Assembly: GCA_942486035.1 (NCBI GenBank)
Contig: CALNXK010000548.1
Coordinates: 1-64,000, forward strand
Origin: Porites lobata
Lineage: Eukaryota > Cnidaria > Anthozoa > Scleractinia > Poritidae
Length of the DNA stretch: 64,000 nucleotides
Reading direction: 5' to 3'
A program made the translations under genes and the position numbers. This document shows positions 35,023-48,389 of the stretch, in pieces; the stretch's first letter is position 1, and the number at the start of each line of letters is the position of its first letter. The notes under the pieces are model-generated. The model made no database searches. It worked only from the letters and a program-made list of their open reading frames with translations, and had not been told where the DNA came from.

Positions 35023-38000
35023 CTAAAGTGAGATTTAACCGCATTTACAGATTAAACCCTGCATCTACGCAAAATAAGTCGTCTTGCTAAAAATAATCAC
35101 ACTGGTGGCACTTTATTGAAGTTATTATCAAAACTGACTACAGTAATTTACCGGCAATTAACAGTACGTGCAAGCTCTATAGTGAACGATAAATCCAAAG
35201 ATGTAGAGCAGCTGGTTTTAAGTGCACTCTATAGCCAACAAGTGTGTAATTTATGTGTCGATAAACCACGAAACAAAGTCCCAAACACTTTCTCATAATC
35301 AACAAAGTCCCCTGGGTTAAAAAAAATAATAACAACGCCGTTTCTTTAAGAAAAACAGCAACATCAGCAGCAGACTGTAAAAATTTAAAAGCAGATTTAA
35401 CATACTCGTACCACTGAGAAAGACTCAAGAGTTACCCTCTTAATCTCATACATAAAACCTATTTTTTTAACCTATTCAACGTTACACGAGCCACGTTTCT
35501 GGCTTACCCACGATAGCGTCTTCTTCGACGACGCGAGGACCCGCGACGGCTTCTACGTCGGCGGAAACGTCGAACTACTCGGCGACCAATACGTACGATT
35601 CTGCGGAAAATAGGATCTGAAGACTCGTTTTCTGGATTGGTCAAAGCGTTTTCTTTCCCATCTTCGTTTTCCAATTCATCATTATCGTTGTCTTCTGGCC
35701 CCATATCATAGGCGCCTTCTTCATCGTCTTCTTCATCGTTCTCACTTTCGTTGCTTATATCTTTGTTTGGATTTTCATCCTGTGTATCTTCATCTTGCAA
35801 TGTTTCATCACTAAAGTGAGATTTAACCGCATTTACAGATTAAACCCTGCATCTACGCAAAATAAGTCGTCTTGCTGAAAATAATTACACTGGTGGCACC
35901 TTATTGAAGTTATTATCAAAACTGACTACAGTAATTTATCGGCAATTAACAGTACGTGAAAGATCTATAGTGAACGATAAATCCAAAGATGAACAGCAAC
36001 CGGTTTTAAGTGCACTCTATAGCCAACAAGTGTGTAATTTATGAGTCGATAAACCACGAAACAAAGTCTCAAACACCTTCTCAAAATCAACAAAGTTCTC
36101 TGGGTTAAAAAAAGTAATAACAACGACGTTTCTTTAAGAAAAACAGCAACATCAGCAGCAGGCTGTAAAAATTTAAAAGCACATTTAAGATACTCGTACC
36201 ACTGAGAAAGACTGGAGAGATACCCTCTTAACCTCTTACATATATTCTATCTTTTTAACCTTTTCAACATTACACGAGCTTCATTTCTGCCTTACCCACG
36301 TTTTCGACCACGCGAAGACCGGCGGCGGCTTCGTCTTCGTCGGCGTAAACGGCGAATTCCACGTATTATACGGCGAGCACGGATGAGACGCTTTGCTAGA
36401 AAAGGCACAATAGGCAAAGCAGGATCTGAAGACTCGTTTTCTGGATTGGTCAAAGCGTTTTCTTTCCCATCTTCGTTTTCCAATTCCTCATCATCGTTTT
36501 CTTCTGGCCCCATATCTTCATCTTGCAATGTTTCATCACTAAAGTGAGATTTAACCGCGTTTACAGATTAAACCCTGCATCTACGCAAAATAAGTCGTCT
36601 TGCTAAAAATAATCACACTGGTGGCACCTTATTGAAGTTATTATCAAAACTGACTACAGTAATTTACCGGCAATTAACAGTACGTGCAAGATCTATAGTG
36701 AACGATAAATCCAAAGATGAACAGCAACCGGTTTTAAGTGCACTCTATAGCCAACAAGTGTGTAATTTATGAGTCGATAAACCACGAAACAAAGTCTCAA
36801 ACACCTTCTCAGAATCAACAAAGTTCTCTGGGTTAAAAAAAAAAAAAATAACAACGACGACGTTTCTTTAAGAAAAACAGCAACATCAGCAGCAGACTGT
36901 AAAAATTTAAAAGCACATTTAAGATACTCGTACCACTGAGAAAGACTGGAGAGATACCCTCTTAATCTCTTACATATATTCTATCTTTTTAACCTATTCA
37001 ACATTACACGAGCTTCATTTCTGCCTTACCCACGGGAGCGTCGTTTTCGACCACGCGAAGACCGGCGGCGGCTTCGTCTTCGTCGGCGTAAACGTCGAAT
37101 TCCACGTATTATACGGCGAGCACGGATGAGACGCTTTGCTAGAAAAGGCACAATAGGCAAAGCAGGATCTGAAGACTCGTATTCTGGATTAGCCAAAGCG
37201 TTTTCTTTCCCATCTTCGTTCTCAAATTCCTCATCGTCGTCGTCTTCTGGTTCCATATCATAGGCTCCTTCCTCATCTTCATCTTCATCGTTCTCATTCT
37301 TGTTGTTTATATCTTTGTTTGGGTTTTCATCCTGTTTATCTTCATCTTGCAAATTTTTATCACTAAAATGAGATATAACCCAATTTATAGATTAAACCGA
37401 GCATGCAGGGCCGTAGCCAGGAAGAAACTACAACCGAGGCGAACACACGGTCCGTTGTACGAAATCAGCCGTATGAAATCTTCTAAAAAAACTCGCCATT
37501 GCTGGAGAAAATAAACACGATGGTGCCAACTTATTAAAGTTATTATCAAAGCTGACCTCAGTCATTTACAGGCAATTAATTTAAAGTACGCGCCAGTTGT
37601 ACATTGGACGATACTTCCAAACACTGCTGGGTCTTAAGTTCACTCTAAAGCCAGCAGGTGTACCTTACGTGCCAATAAAGTACGAAAAAAAATCTCGAGA
37701 CCCTTTTCATTATAATAAACGATGTGCTCTGCGTTGAAAAGCGACGACGTTTATTTGATGAAAGAGCAGCAACAGCAGCAGCGGGAAAACATTTTGAAGC
37801 ACATTTAACATAATTACAGTCAATTGACTAAGTGTAATCATCTAATCTATAATACCATGATTTAACTTATTCAACATTGCACGAACAACCTACGTTTCTG
37901 CCTTACCTTTCTCGGAGATCATTCACAAGATCATTTGTTTCATTGTCATCTGCTGCAACTGCATCTCCGTTGAATGGACTAGCCAAGCTGACGGCCAGCA

Positions 38001-38025
38001 GTGCAAACAGAATTAGAGTCTTCAT
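34812..38025 (-). CDS. Secreted acidic/Arg-rich polyprotein, copy 2 (5 exons)
   Basis: Same architecture as copy 1. Predicted exons are 38025-37907, 37362-37030, 36538-36296, 35810-35508 and 35022-34812, about 402 residues. Introns are 544, 491, 485 and 485 bp, all phase 2. Exon 1 reads MKTLILFALLAVSLAS, with one Leu-to-Phe change from copy 1. Exon 3 carries a 9-bp in-frame deletion near its end, so the basic tail stops at RGRKRG instead of RGRKRRSRG. The terminal exon reads IFRRIIRRVGRRVIRRF where copies 1 and 3 have Lys and Leu. No frame-breaking lesion is seen, so it should be functional if expressed. Its role is inferred as for copy 1. Confidence 0.82.
35508..35810 (-). CDS. Copy 2 exon 4: long-acidic 'IFRRIVRIGRR' cassette
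   Basis: 303-bp phase 2-2 exon. The basic part is unchanged from copy 1; the acidic part has only minor Asp/Glu/Asn swaps (GPEDNDNDE). Donor GTAAGC at 35507. Confidence 0.82.
36296..36538 (-). CDS. Copy 2 exon 3: short-acidic 'ALPIVPFLAKR' cassette, tail shortened by 9 bp
   Basis: 243-bp phase 2-2 exon. The 9-bp deletion just before the donor removes three residues from the Arg-rich tail and keeps frame and donor. The acidic part reads GPEEND instead of GPEDND. Confidence 0.82.
37030..37362 (-). CDS. Copy 2 exon 2: long-acidic 'ALPIVPFLAKR' cassette
   Basis: 333-bp phase 2-2 exon whose protein matches copy 1 exon 2. The donor again reads GGG TAA G. Confidence 0.82.
37907..38025 (-). CDS. 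Copy 2 exon 1: signal peptide and acidic stub
   Basis: 119-bp exon from ATG at 38025 to the GTAAGG donor at 37906. Compared with copy 1 it has Phe for Leu in the signal core and Ala for Lys in the acidic stub (DAVAADD). Confidence 0.84.
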
Positions 38026-38071
38026 CTCCAAATCTTCGTGACTACTGGTTCTTGGAAACACGTATGTCGCG

Positions 38072-38079
38072 CTTTTATA
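38072..38079 (-). promoter_or_regulatory. TATA box of peptide gene copy 2
   Basis: TATAAAAG on the minus strand, 47 bases upstream of the ATG at 38025; same sequence and spacing as in copy 1. Confidence 0.65.
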
Positions 38080-38990
38080 CGCTCTGCATTGATCGTAAAT
38101 GTCGTGATATGTTGAATGAAAAGATTAATTATATTCACAAAACAACAAAAAAAGCAACAACGACAACAAAAAAAAAATCAAAATTCCTTCTAAATTTAAC
38201 ACCGCGTTTGATTCTAAGCTCCTCCAAAAATAATATTCTGAGGATTTATAAGTAAAGCTAAATATCAGCCACAGTAAGCCAATAAGTAAATATCTCCTTG
38301 ACGAAAAATGTTTCCAACAGTAAATGTCGTCTTAAAACTTGTAATGACTTGCAATGACTCTGGTTAAAAAAATATATGAACAAATATTAATTTAAAGGCT
38401 CTGTTCAAATTTTAACAAAGCAAGACTGAGTATTATTCATGGTTTTTATCTCTATATTCCTATACCTAGGCAACCTAAAAAGCAAAAAAAAGGAGCAAAC
38501 TTTACCCTAAGAAATTGTTTTAAATTATCACTCTTATTTCTTTTAAAGTTGAGAGATACGATATCAAAGTTTGCGTGAGGTTTTGAACCACTTTACCCGC
38601 GGCATTGAGGCTTTTCTCCAGTCAGTAGGCGAGGGTTTGCGATATTTTTTCTGATTTAATTGTTGCCTTTATTATTTAGGTGTGTATTTTCGTTTCTCCT
38701 TTTAAGTACCTCCATTAAAAGAAGTTAAAACTAGCAATGCAATCTAGAATGCCTCTATATTTTCAGTTTATTTCAGTACATACGGATGTAATTTCTTGTA
38801 TTGTACTTGCCTGGACTAGCCCCTACGCTACCTGGGGGCCAAAGTAATGTCATTAATCAGTTGAAGTCTGCTAAAAAAAAACTTATTGTTGTTGCTTTTA
38901 TTACTCTTCTTCTTATCATTATTCTTCCTCTTCTTCTTCTTAATTATTATCATTATTTTTGTTATTATTATCTTTATTAATAGTATTTAT

Positions 38991-38991
38991 T

Positions 38992-39031
<40 letters not shown>
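38991..39031. repeat. (TAG)n microsatellite, unit B
   Basis: Uninterrupted triplet tract at the same place in unit B. Confidence 0.93.
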
Positions 39032-39032
<1 letters not shown>

Positions 39033-39894
39033 TTTATTGTTACCGTTATTACAGTTGTTGTTGAGAAGTTGAAATGCCTAGCTTTGCCATGAAAAGGTTG
39101 CCTTTGCACAAGACAATGTGCATAGGATTTGGCTTAGTCTTATCGGATCCAGTTGACAGACCTGTATTCGTTTGATTGTTACTGTTGTTGTTTGTGCTTG
39201 TGACCACACTCACATTTTCAAGCAATTTTTAGTGTTAATTTTAAGTAAAGAGGACCAATCTACTCTTTCTTATCGAAATACTACAGTTCAATTACAAGCT
39301 GGTTGCTAAATTAATGTCAGGCAACAACAATTTATTTCCCTAATTTTCTCCGTTAATCAGTAACGTCAATAACTACCCGCTAATAACGCAAACTAATAAA
39401 GACAATTCGCTGTAATAATAAATAAGTCATATGTAACTTTAATATGCAAAATAAATCAAAATGCTTTTTCGGAGGTTTGATTATAGAGGATCTGGTGACG
39501 TTTCCGGATGCCAAGCGTTGAAAGACATTTTATTTTTTAACTGCACATCCTTTTCTACAGCTACTGTGAAACCACTGATCGTGATTTGCAACAAATAATT
39601 TGTGATTTTTCCCCCCTTAGGCGGTACTTGTAGAGGAAGTTAGTTAGAACGCAGGGGCGTATACGCACAGGAAGGCGTAGTGAAACAAGCGGGGAAGGCG
39701 CAAGACTCTAGGGAGATCTGGGGACATACTCCCCCAGAGGATTTTTATTTTCATGGACCTTGGAAATTCCATTTCCCATGATTTCCAGGGGGAAGTTTCA
39801 TAAATCATAGTATGAAAAAAAAAACGCTAACTATATAGTAAATTTGTTGTTTATTTGTCAACCTTTGGTACTACTGGTATAAACTGTAAACGGG

Positions 39895-40149
39895 CTACAG
39901 GAAAAGGGCCAGACGTCTCCCTTTAAGACGGGAAAATTGGGAAACTGTTTTGTCAATATCCACGTTCTTGTGCTTGTGTATATGGAGTATTGCCAAAGAG
40001 GATAGCCGCTCCTCACTCATAGTGCGTCGAAGAGGTTTTTCCAGTCTCTTCAAAACTGCGTTCGGTAGCGCAGGTTGACACAGGATAGGTGAGCAAAGTG
40101 GCAAGAGCGACATTGATCCCTGGAAAGAACTGAGGGCTTCTGTGATCAA
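39895..40149 (-). pseudogene. hAT transposase C-terminal (dimerisation) fragment, unit B
   Basis: An 84-codon open frame contains LRRTMSEERLSSLAILHIHK, which matches the pattern at the C-terminal dimerisation region of hAT transposases and domesticated relatives (typically L-R-x-T-M-x-x-E-R-L-x-x-L-A-L-L-x-I). There is no upstream DDE or BED domain and no terminal repeats are apparent. Recognition from the motif alone; a relic fixed before the tandem amplification, since A has it too. Confidence 0.55.
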
Positions 40150-40683
40150 GTGTCCGGTCGACCAGAGTTGTGTTTTCTTTTTCTCTTTCTTTATTTCATG
40201 ACCTTCTTAAAGCAAAACTAAAACGAAAAATCACGTCCTCTTCTCTTAAACCGAGAATTCTAGAACGCTAAAAAACCTTTTTTATATAATTTGATTTAAT
40301 TGTTAAAAAGGGACTTATCCTCTGTTGGTTGGTTCCCTTTCATTAACCTTGTTAATCACACCCCGGCTAAAGAAGTCGCTTATTGATCTCTGGGCCATTT
40401 AATTCCTTTACCACTCAAATTTTTACTGAACTTAGCACCTTGAACATGAACTCATAAATTCTGACCCGAAATGACTGCATTTCACGCTTTCATCAAATCG
40501 GATCAAATTCTTTCGTGGACCTCTCAGAAAAAGGAAGAAAATGACTTCAAGGTTTCAAAAGGTAAAGTCTTTGTATTGCTATTCGTGGATTTCGATCCAT
40601 TTCTTTCTTTTTTTTTTTTTGGCTTTTCATTTTGTTACTGTGGTTGTGATGACAGGGTTTTGAACCCATATTAAAATGAATAG

Positions 40684-41730
40684 TACAATTTTCACAATTT
40701 TTTTTTTAGTAAATTAGCAACAATACAAACAAAAAAGTCTTGCATGTGTAAAGGTCGCTTTTCGCCAAAAAATCTATAAATAAATTAGTCAAATAAAGAA
40801 ATCAATAGAATGAAAAAATGTATATAATTATCATTTAGTTTTTTCAGGTACGCAGTTGCGTAAGGATGCATTCAATGCATCTGCTAACAATATAATCAAA
40901 TATCGGAAAAGTGTACTTAAACCAAGAAACTAGCAAATATTACTTTTTAACTCAGTACTGAATATCGGCTGTACCACGAAGCCATGCATTGACTTCTCGT
41001 CACATCAAACATAATTAACAGGATGTAAAGCAAAGAGGAAACACTTAAAATTGGTCGAGCTAGTCAAAGTGTAATCTCCTCAACTTGTTTAATTAAAGGA
41101 GCTGTGTCACGAAATTGAGCCAGAATTAGGTTATTGCAAAATGCTCTTTAAATTAAAAGAAACATAAAAATAACCGCTTAAAACGTTAAAGGAAGGTTAA
41201 AATAACGCAACAGAAATTTTAACGCAATTTCAATATAATTGTTATTAGGGTTTCAGCGTAACAGTTTTTCAAAGTTTAACTCTGCTGTTTGCAGCTTCAA
41301 AAGTAATGCGCAGAGGACATATCTGTTTGTCTCTAATCTTTGATTTTGTCATTTACATGTGATTTGTTTGCCTAGTTTCAGTTCCATAGCGATTGAGGGC
41401 GAGTAATTGGCAAAATAAAACAAAATGAACTGGACTGCTGTGACACAGCCGCTTTAACGACTAGAACAAAAAACAACAACAACAACAACAAAAAAAACAA
41501 CAACGACAACGAACAAAGTTAGAGCTAAAGTTAGCGTACCTAAACGGTAAAACCACGCTATGCCCATGTAAGCATACTATAATTATTCATATAACTGACC
41601 CTTTTCAAAGGAGTTACAGGTAATACAACTATTCAACACTTGAATTAGAACGACTTCTAATAAACGAAGAATTGCTATAGAAATCTGCGTCCTTCTACAA
41701 TTACTCTCATTCCCCTAAAAGAGAAAACAG
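40684..41730. other. 1-kb insertion private to unit C
   Basis: Units A and B read AATGAATAG then AAATTGAAATT without interruption. Unit C has about 1047 bp between them, AT-rich, with no coding frame and a CAA-rich tract at about 41472-41510. It contains the small MITE at 41097-41453. I see no terminal repeats for the whole insertion, so its origin is unclear. Confidence 0.7.
41097..41453. mobile_element. 357-bp MITE with TTAA target duplication
   Basis: Starts AGGAGCTGTGTCAC and ends GTGACACAGCCGCT (one mismatch between the terminal repeats), flanked by TTAA at 41093-41096 and 41454-41457. A piggyBac- or Kolobok-mobilised non-autonomous element, unrelated in ends to the palindrome in unit B. 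Confidence 0.75.
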
Positions 41731-41906
41731 AAATTGAAATTAATTTAAAAGGCCGGGATTTTTCCTTCGGAAAGTTTTTCTTCCCCATTAAGTTATCTCT
41801 GTATGTGTCAATGTTTATATGATCATGTGGTCCAGTGAAGTCAGAAATTAGGTGTAAGTGAATATGATGAGCAACATAAGCTGTTGAGAAGAACCTAAAA
41901 AATACA

Positions 41907-42146
41907 TGCTTGACAGAAAATAGAAACCTGACCTTTGCGTCGACCGAACGTAACAGCTCTAAACAAAGGTCAGGGTTTGATTCCCGGTCAAGCCTGTATT
42001 GTTTCAGATTCTTTTTCGACCGCTTAGGTTGCTACAATTACGAGGAGCACGTCCACTTTCATCTCTTCATCCGCAGTTCAATATATGATTTATATATTCC
42101 AAGTCATAATGAAGTTAATTTGCTTAACCTGCTATTGAACGTGATA
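41907..42146 (+). repeat. tRNA-headed SINE-like element, unit C
   Basis: Unit C copy. The head is unchanged; the body inverted repeat has drifted (ATTACGAGGAGCA), weakening the hairpin. Confidence 0.55.
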
Positions 42147-44212
42147 CAAATAGTAAAACTAAAATAAACTGTTTCTCACCGGCAGTAACTTATACCGGGT
42201 GGACAAACGCTCTAAACTCCCCAGTCAAATGTTGTCGATTCCTGTTACCAATAAATTGAAATGTGAAATAGTTGGAGTTATGGAGTTATGAGTTCAATTT
42301 AGATTAGATATCTTATTCGTAAAGTAAAATCCAAACAAGTGACATATTTCAAAATTAGTCTGATATATCAACCGCGATATTTTCTCTTTTAATTTTGCCG
42401 ATGCAGATCAGGGACGCTAATTTTTATAGCAACACCAACGTGAGAGTCCTTCTCATTATAACCTACTAACACAGGGTGAAATAAGGTGTTTCTAAGTATT
42501 TGCAAAATTAGAATTAAAATGTAGGAAGAGTTAGTACGTTTACTTTCTTGTCAGTAAGGATAAACAAAAATGATTCCTGAAGTTCTAAAAAGGTTGGATA
42601 ATGTGGATTATGATTTATGCGAACACTCGTAAATGAAACACTCATCTCCATCAGAACGTTTCCAACGGAGAAACCTATTAATAGTTCCACTTATTCCAGG
42701 GAATTTTTCATTGAAATGCCCGTATACTAGCCTGCGTCGCAGACACCCTAAACCAACCTCCAATAGTCTAGACCGACGCGTAGGCCGGCTGCAACACATG
42801 CTACAGGAAGATGGTGTTCTCCATTTACATCCCAACCGGAATATCGAGAATTTCTTGGTAAAAGGAAAGCGCCCAATGGCAACTTTATGTGCGAGAACAC
42901 TTTTCAAAGGATAGGTCTCTTTGGGAAAAGAGAATCCTTGAGCAGATATGATGAAATGGAAAGTTGGAGAAAGATCGCAATGGAAAAAGGGTTCAATATT
43001 TGACATGATTTAGAATATTGAAATTTTTAAAAAATTTTCATAGTGGGAGTTAAAATTTCAGTATTTGACATGCTTGCAGTATATTAAGTAACAATATTCA
43101 AGTAACTCATCGACAATTATTGTTTTTTGTAAGATATCAGGCCATCTCTGTAATATCCGGACAAGGATGTTCTTCGTAATGATTTACGTATGCTCTTTCT
43201 TTCCGGCTATTACTAAGGTACGTAAAGGAAAAAGCTATTTGAAAGACCAAAAAAAGGTTTTTTTTTACAGAAATAGACCACGAGAATATGCTACAACAAC
43301 AACAACAATTATAATCTTTAATTTCTTAATCACGTTTTACAAGAAGTGCACACAGTGATAAATTAATAGGCTATTATTAATAATTGTTTGCGATCCAAAC
43401 AACTTTTACTTGAGAAACGACACGTGAAGTGTTACTTTTTTCTTTCTTGATGGTCTATTTTTATTACCGATGAAAAAGAGTACAATTTCGGACATACGTG
43501 TTGGCTTTAGCACTTAGCTAAAGAGGCTTGAAGTGTAGGTTCTCAAACTTCATTAAATTTCGGAAGTTGTTATAAAACAGACGCTAATTTTGGGGGCCGT
43601 GGGTTGAGCATTTTTATTCTTAACGGAAGTCGCCGGTTGATTTTTACAGTATCAACATACTTAAAAAATGTCGCTGCAAAGAACACCCCTTCGTAACAGA
43701 CCCAGTGAAACCCTACCCAGTGGTTGAATTCAGTCTACCCAGTGATTATTTAGCCTCCCCGGTACCTCACAAATAATTTGTATCTACCCGACTGATTTTT
43801 TGCTTTCCCGTTCACTTTCTACATTGCACAAGACTAGTGTATTTCGTTGTTCATATTTGTTTACAAGAAGCAAAAATATAAAGCATTTATTAACATTGAC
43901 AAATTAAAAACAAAATACAGAGGGTACAGGTTATCAATCTCACATTAAAAAGAGCAAGCCGTTTAGTTCTTGTCGCTATAGAAATATGTACAAGCTGTTC
44001 AAAGTTGTCATGCCGGTAAAAATGTAAGGCCTGCCCCCCCCCCCCCCCTTTTATGGGAAGAACGCAACTAAACAACTAAGAAGAAAACCCAGAAGAAAAT
44101 CAACCATCCCAGTGACGTTTTAATCGAGAGCCCAGTGAAGATATAGATTCTACTGGATCTGTTACAGAGGGCTGTCAAAGATATAAAGGCACAAGGAGGG
44201 GATCAAGGCTCA

Positions 44213-44314
44213 ATGATGAAAATTTAAGTCCTGTTAGCCATTGTTAGCTATGCGCTTGCCTTTGGCTCTTGTAACCAACAAAGATGCAAAAAATGGCAAG
44301 CAACGACGAAGTGA
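44213..44314 (+). pseudogene. Orphan signal-peptide exon, unit C (nonsense at codon 5)
   Basis: Same exon as at 25795. Here Leu5 (TTA) is TAA, while the rest of the signal and the Trp codon are intact (GSCNQQRCKKW). The two Cys in this version suggest the original product was Cys-containing. Confidence 0.45.
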
Positions 44315-46454
44315 AAGAAATTGTCAATGAATTTCAAGCAGAACCAACTTAAGCGGAAGATAAGAAAGGCTCATGCCAACGTAAACGTGTTATTATGTCA
44401 TCCACCCAGGGACCCGGTGGCAAAATTAACTTTAACGAACGGTTGTCAGCGGTGCTTGTTTCTTTACGGAAAGTCTCCAGTTTGAGCGAGTATCTGACAT
44501 CACTTTAGATAAAAGCTGAGTTGCATTACAGATGCTAATCAGCAAAATAGAATGATTTTAAAAAGGAAGCAATTTTCATTAAGCTGGAGCCACCTCAGAT
44601 GAAGGCTAATCTGAGAGAGAATTTATAGCAGAAGCCACAGACTCCTGTACAGTGGCATCTGCTCACTGGTGTTTTCACCAGTGAGGACACTGACCCCGAG
44701 GCAGACTGCAGATACACGTGCACCATGAAGGGATCCAAAGACTGGATAACTGCTTCACCTACTGCTTTAGCTATATCCTGGACCATGGTTGAACTGGGGT
44801 TGACTATGGATGGTGATCTCAAGGTGGGGGGGATGATGTCGTGGCAGTTAGTGTGAAGCTGGATGTAGATGTTGAAGGTAAAGAGTCCTGTGCACACACG
44901 CCTGACGTGGGAAGCCAGTAGTTTGATGCGCTGAGATAACAACTACTAGGATTTTGAGTAAATATGCCACCAGCGTGACGGTTTAATAAACGATAAACAT
45001 TGAATATACAGAAAACCTACGTGCTGTCATTTTGGGTCATAAAGGACGAGGCATTGTCCGATGCGAAAGCAAAATAAAGACAAAACAAAACAGGCAGCGG
45101 TCAAAGCAAGGCCAGACCCGATTACTAGGAGTGGCCTTAAGAGGCCAAATACAAAAACAATACAGCAGCACATGACAACACAGACAAACAACGTATAAAC
45201 AGCGGTGTAACATGGCAGGGCAGAGAATACAACACAGTTTCGCCTAAGAGTGCTGACTGTAATAAAAAATATACTGTGCCTATACACAGGCCAGTGGCAT
45301 CACGCCAGATGGGTGCCATAGAGTTATCATCATAGTCTCCAAAATAGAAAGAGCAACAGCAATGTACGACCGAAATGTACGAAGCGGAGCTCTCGATAAT
45401 ATTCGTTATAGTTTGTTCAAAGAAAATATAAAATCGTGTAATGCTAAGCGGCGAAGGCAACGCCGGAGAACGGTGAAAAACAACAATAGGTCTAATTAGC
45501 AAAAAAACATTTTTGCACGTGCAGCACACTTTTTTTGTACACTTCTTTGCCTTTGTTTTGCACGACTACAACGTGAAACTTCCAGAAACTACCTAGTTAC
45601 ACGTTTTATGGAGGAAATGTCGTACGTGTTCGCGTTCACTTTTTTTCACTGCCGCTCATTTTCACCTTGCATTGTTGGCCGCTAGCATTTCTCATTTTTG
45701 TCACCGCCGCAACAACATTTTCATGTTGTTCTTCCAACAAAAAGTGTCTCCTTTGTTTTTTCATCTCTCGCTCTAGATCTCTGTCGTCCTTTTTCTCATT
45801 GAGCTTCGCTAGCTTGCCGCCTACTTTCTCTTTTTCTCTGTCTTTCTCTGTTCTATATTCCAAATTTGTGGACATGACAATTAATCTAAGCCTAATACTT
45901 TAGAAAACACAGATGCAGAGACAATTTCCCCTTTCCGTTTTTGTCTTCATTGACTCTTTAGTTGTCTCAGACGCGGGTGGCTATGCGATTTTCCGCCAAA
46001 ATAACCTCGTGTTTGCATTTGGGTTGCCATACCTGTTGACCTGTTGATTGAGTTATTTTACATTGGTTTGCTTGTGGTGCGGACGGACGGACGGTCGGGC
46101 GGTCGGTCGGTCGGTGTAAGCGCGAGAGCTCCGGTAAAATTTCTAAAATGTCATGTGATTTTGGATTTTTGATCTCGAATCAATGAATTATTGCTGATTT
46201 TTGGGCGATTAAAGTGATGCACTTTGACTTGATGAAAACAACATGGCAGCCCTAAACAATGAACGTGTAGTTCAAATCACTTTTATATTCCTTTCTGCCG
46301 TACTAACAATGGAAAGTATTCTGTTCCAATCCAGAGTTTAATTTTTGTTTTCTCTCTTGTTACTAAATTCACGACTTAACACAGTCTCTGTTTGGTTCCT
46401 ATTTTTAACGCATCACTCCGCGAATATCATTTTATTTTGCTTATTTCTTTTATA

Positions 46455-46588
46455 CTGGGGAGCTCAGGCTTCATAAAGCCTTCTGGTTTCTTCTGGGCTC
46501 CCTTGCAACCTTACAATTCCTATATGTATTCTTGTATTGTATTGTATTTTGGCTAAATAAAAGTGAACTGAACTGAACTGAACTGAAC
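46455..46588 (+). mobile_element. LINE-like 3' end with TGAAC tail
   Basis: A stem-loop (GGGAGCTCAG ... CTGGGCTCCC) is followed by a short AT-rich stretch, AATAAAAG and five tandem TGAAC units (46564-46588). This layout is typical of L2/CR1-clade LINE 3' ends, or SINEs that share them. It lies in a replacement found only in unit C (about 46146-46686). Confidence 0.55.
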
Positions 46589-48389
46589 GCCTTGCTAAAG
46601 TTTGAAATCTCGGGAACGCGAAACTGCAAACGCGTAACTGAGGTTTGCGGTTTGCAGTTTGCAGTTTACCTGATGCTAAAGGTCTCTAATGCCATGGAAT
46701 AATCCTCACAGCTGATATACTGACAATTTAAACACTGGCAAAATTTGATAAGATAAAGTTATCATATTAATAACCAACCGACTAATCTACATAGCTTAGC
46801 CTAATGTTGGTAACTAGACCAGATTATATATTAATTGAGGACGTAAATACGCCAAGTGTTGTTGTAATATGGTCAACAAAAAAATAAATACATCGTTGAT
46901 GGGCCATTCACTATTATAGGGCCAACCCACATATTAAATTCGACAAATACAATACGTAACGACACTATGCAATGAAAACATCGTCAGAAGTAAATCAGAT
47001 ACATGTAGACCAATTCGGAGGATCATATCGGCGATCATCTGGCCAGTGCTAGTGATAGACTAACTCCGTCGAGTGTTGAAACAATCAACAGCGATGCAGC
47101 AGTGTGGTATTACAAAATTCTCCCTGAAATATCATCCAAAAAATCCTTTATTGACCGTTCAAAACGGACCGGAAACCTAGAAGCCACGTTGTATTGATTT
47201 AAGACAGGATCTTCTTTCTACGTCATTATCGGTTTCTATAGCTGAAGCGCAAAATTAAAATTGCGTGACGAACAGCTTTTCTCGTTTTCAAGCAGATGCA
47301 GAAGAACTGGACATTTTATTTTACCAAAATCTTAAAATAAGGCCGTAAGCTATCTTTTCATCATTTTCAACATCTAGGCATATTGATTATTGACGCAATG
47401 ACGTAATCTGACGTCATATTGTTGAATTTATTGGCAGATTCCAAATTTCCTCAAAGTACATTTAAGCGAAAAATACTTAAATACTAAGGTATTTGATAAA
47501 ATCAACAAGTTCGCTAACGTATAAATAACCTTTAACAATAGCAGTGATGTCATGATGGCATCATCTATTACTGAAAAGGGACCGAAAGCATCCGCCATCT
47601 TAGAGCCGTAACTTTGAATTACTTAAAACCCACATACATCGAGGAATTTTTAATATGAAACTTGATCTGAGTATTAAAGGATGCATAGGAAGCAAAAAAA
47701 TCTACAAAATATGCAATTCCGGGAGAAATGAACACTGTTGGAAATTAAACTCAGCATGTTCCATTTGGTCATGTTTTTTTTTTCTCAAACTAGTCGCTAC
47801 AAAGAGACTTTTGTTCTTAGGCCAACGTGGTTTGATCAAAGATAAAACACAAACAGCGGTGATAAACATTTTGAGTTTTTGCAATTCTTTAAACTTGACG
47901 TTCGTATGCTATTCAACATACATTTTCAAAAGTTATCATAAGTGTCCGTTAAAGCAAATGACGAAACTACATATTTTTTACAAGAGGTCTGGAAATGAGA
48001 ATAAGAATTTAAAAATTCTTAACAGTAATGAATACAAAATTTAGGCAACAGCCAATAAAGCAACAGCTTTTCACTGCTGATGTTGACATTAAAAGCTGGC
48101 TTAAGGCCTTGTATAACACTGGACGAAAAAACGGATTTACCCCTATAGCAAATCCGGAGCAAATCATCTGCAAATGCCACATTTGCTTAATTTTGCTCAA
48201 TTTTGCCACATGACATAGGACCAACTTTGCCATAATTTTGCTTTAGTGGCAAAGGTGGTAAATGCCGAATTTGCCTCAAATTTGCCCCGTGTGTAAAAAT
48301 AAGGATAACCTTTACTTTATCAAGGCATTTACAGGGGTGTCAAACTTGATAGCAAAACTGACATTTGTCAGGTTTTTGCCCAAATGGGC

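Noticed and set aside
42608..43006. 132-codon minus-strand frame in unit C
   Set aside because: In A and B the same region is split by a one-base difference into overlapping frames; no domain seen, and its C-terminal end is created by a deletion junction.
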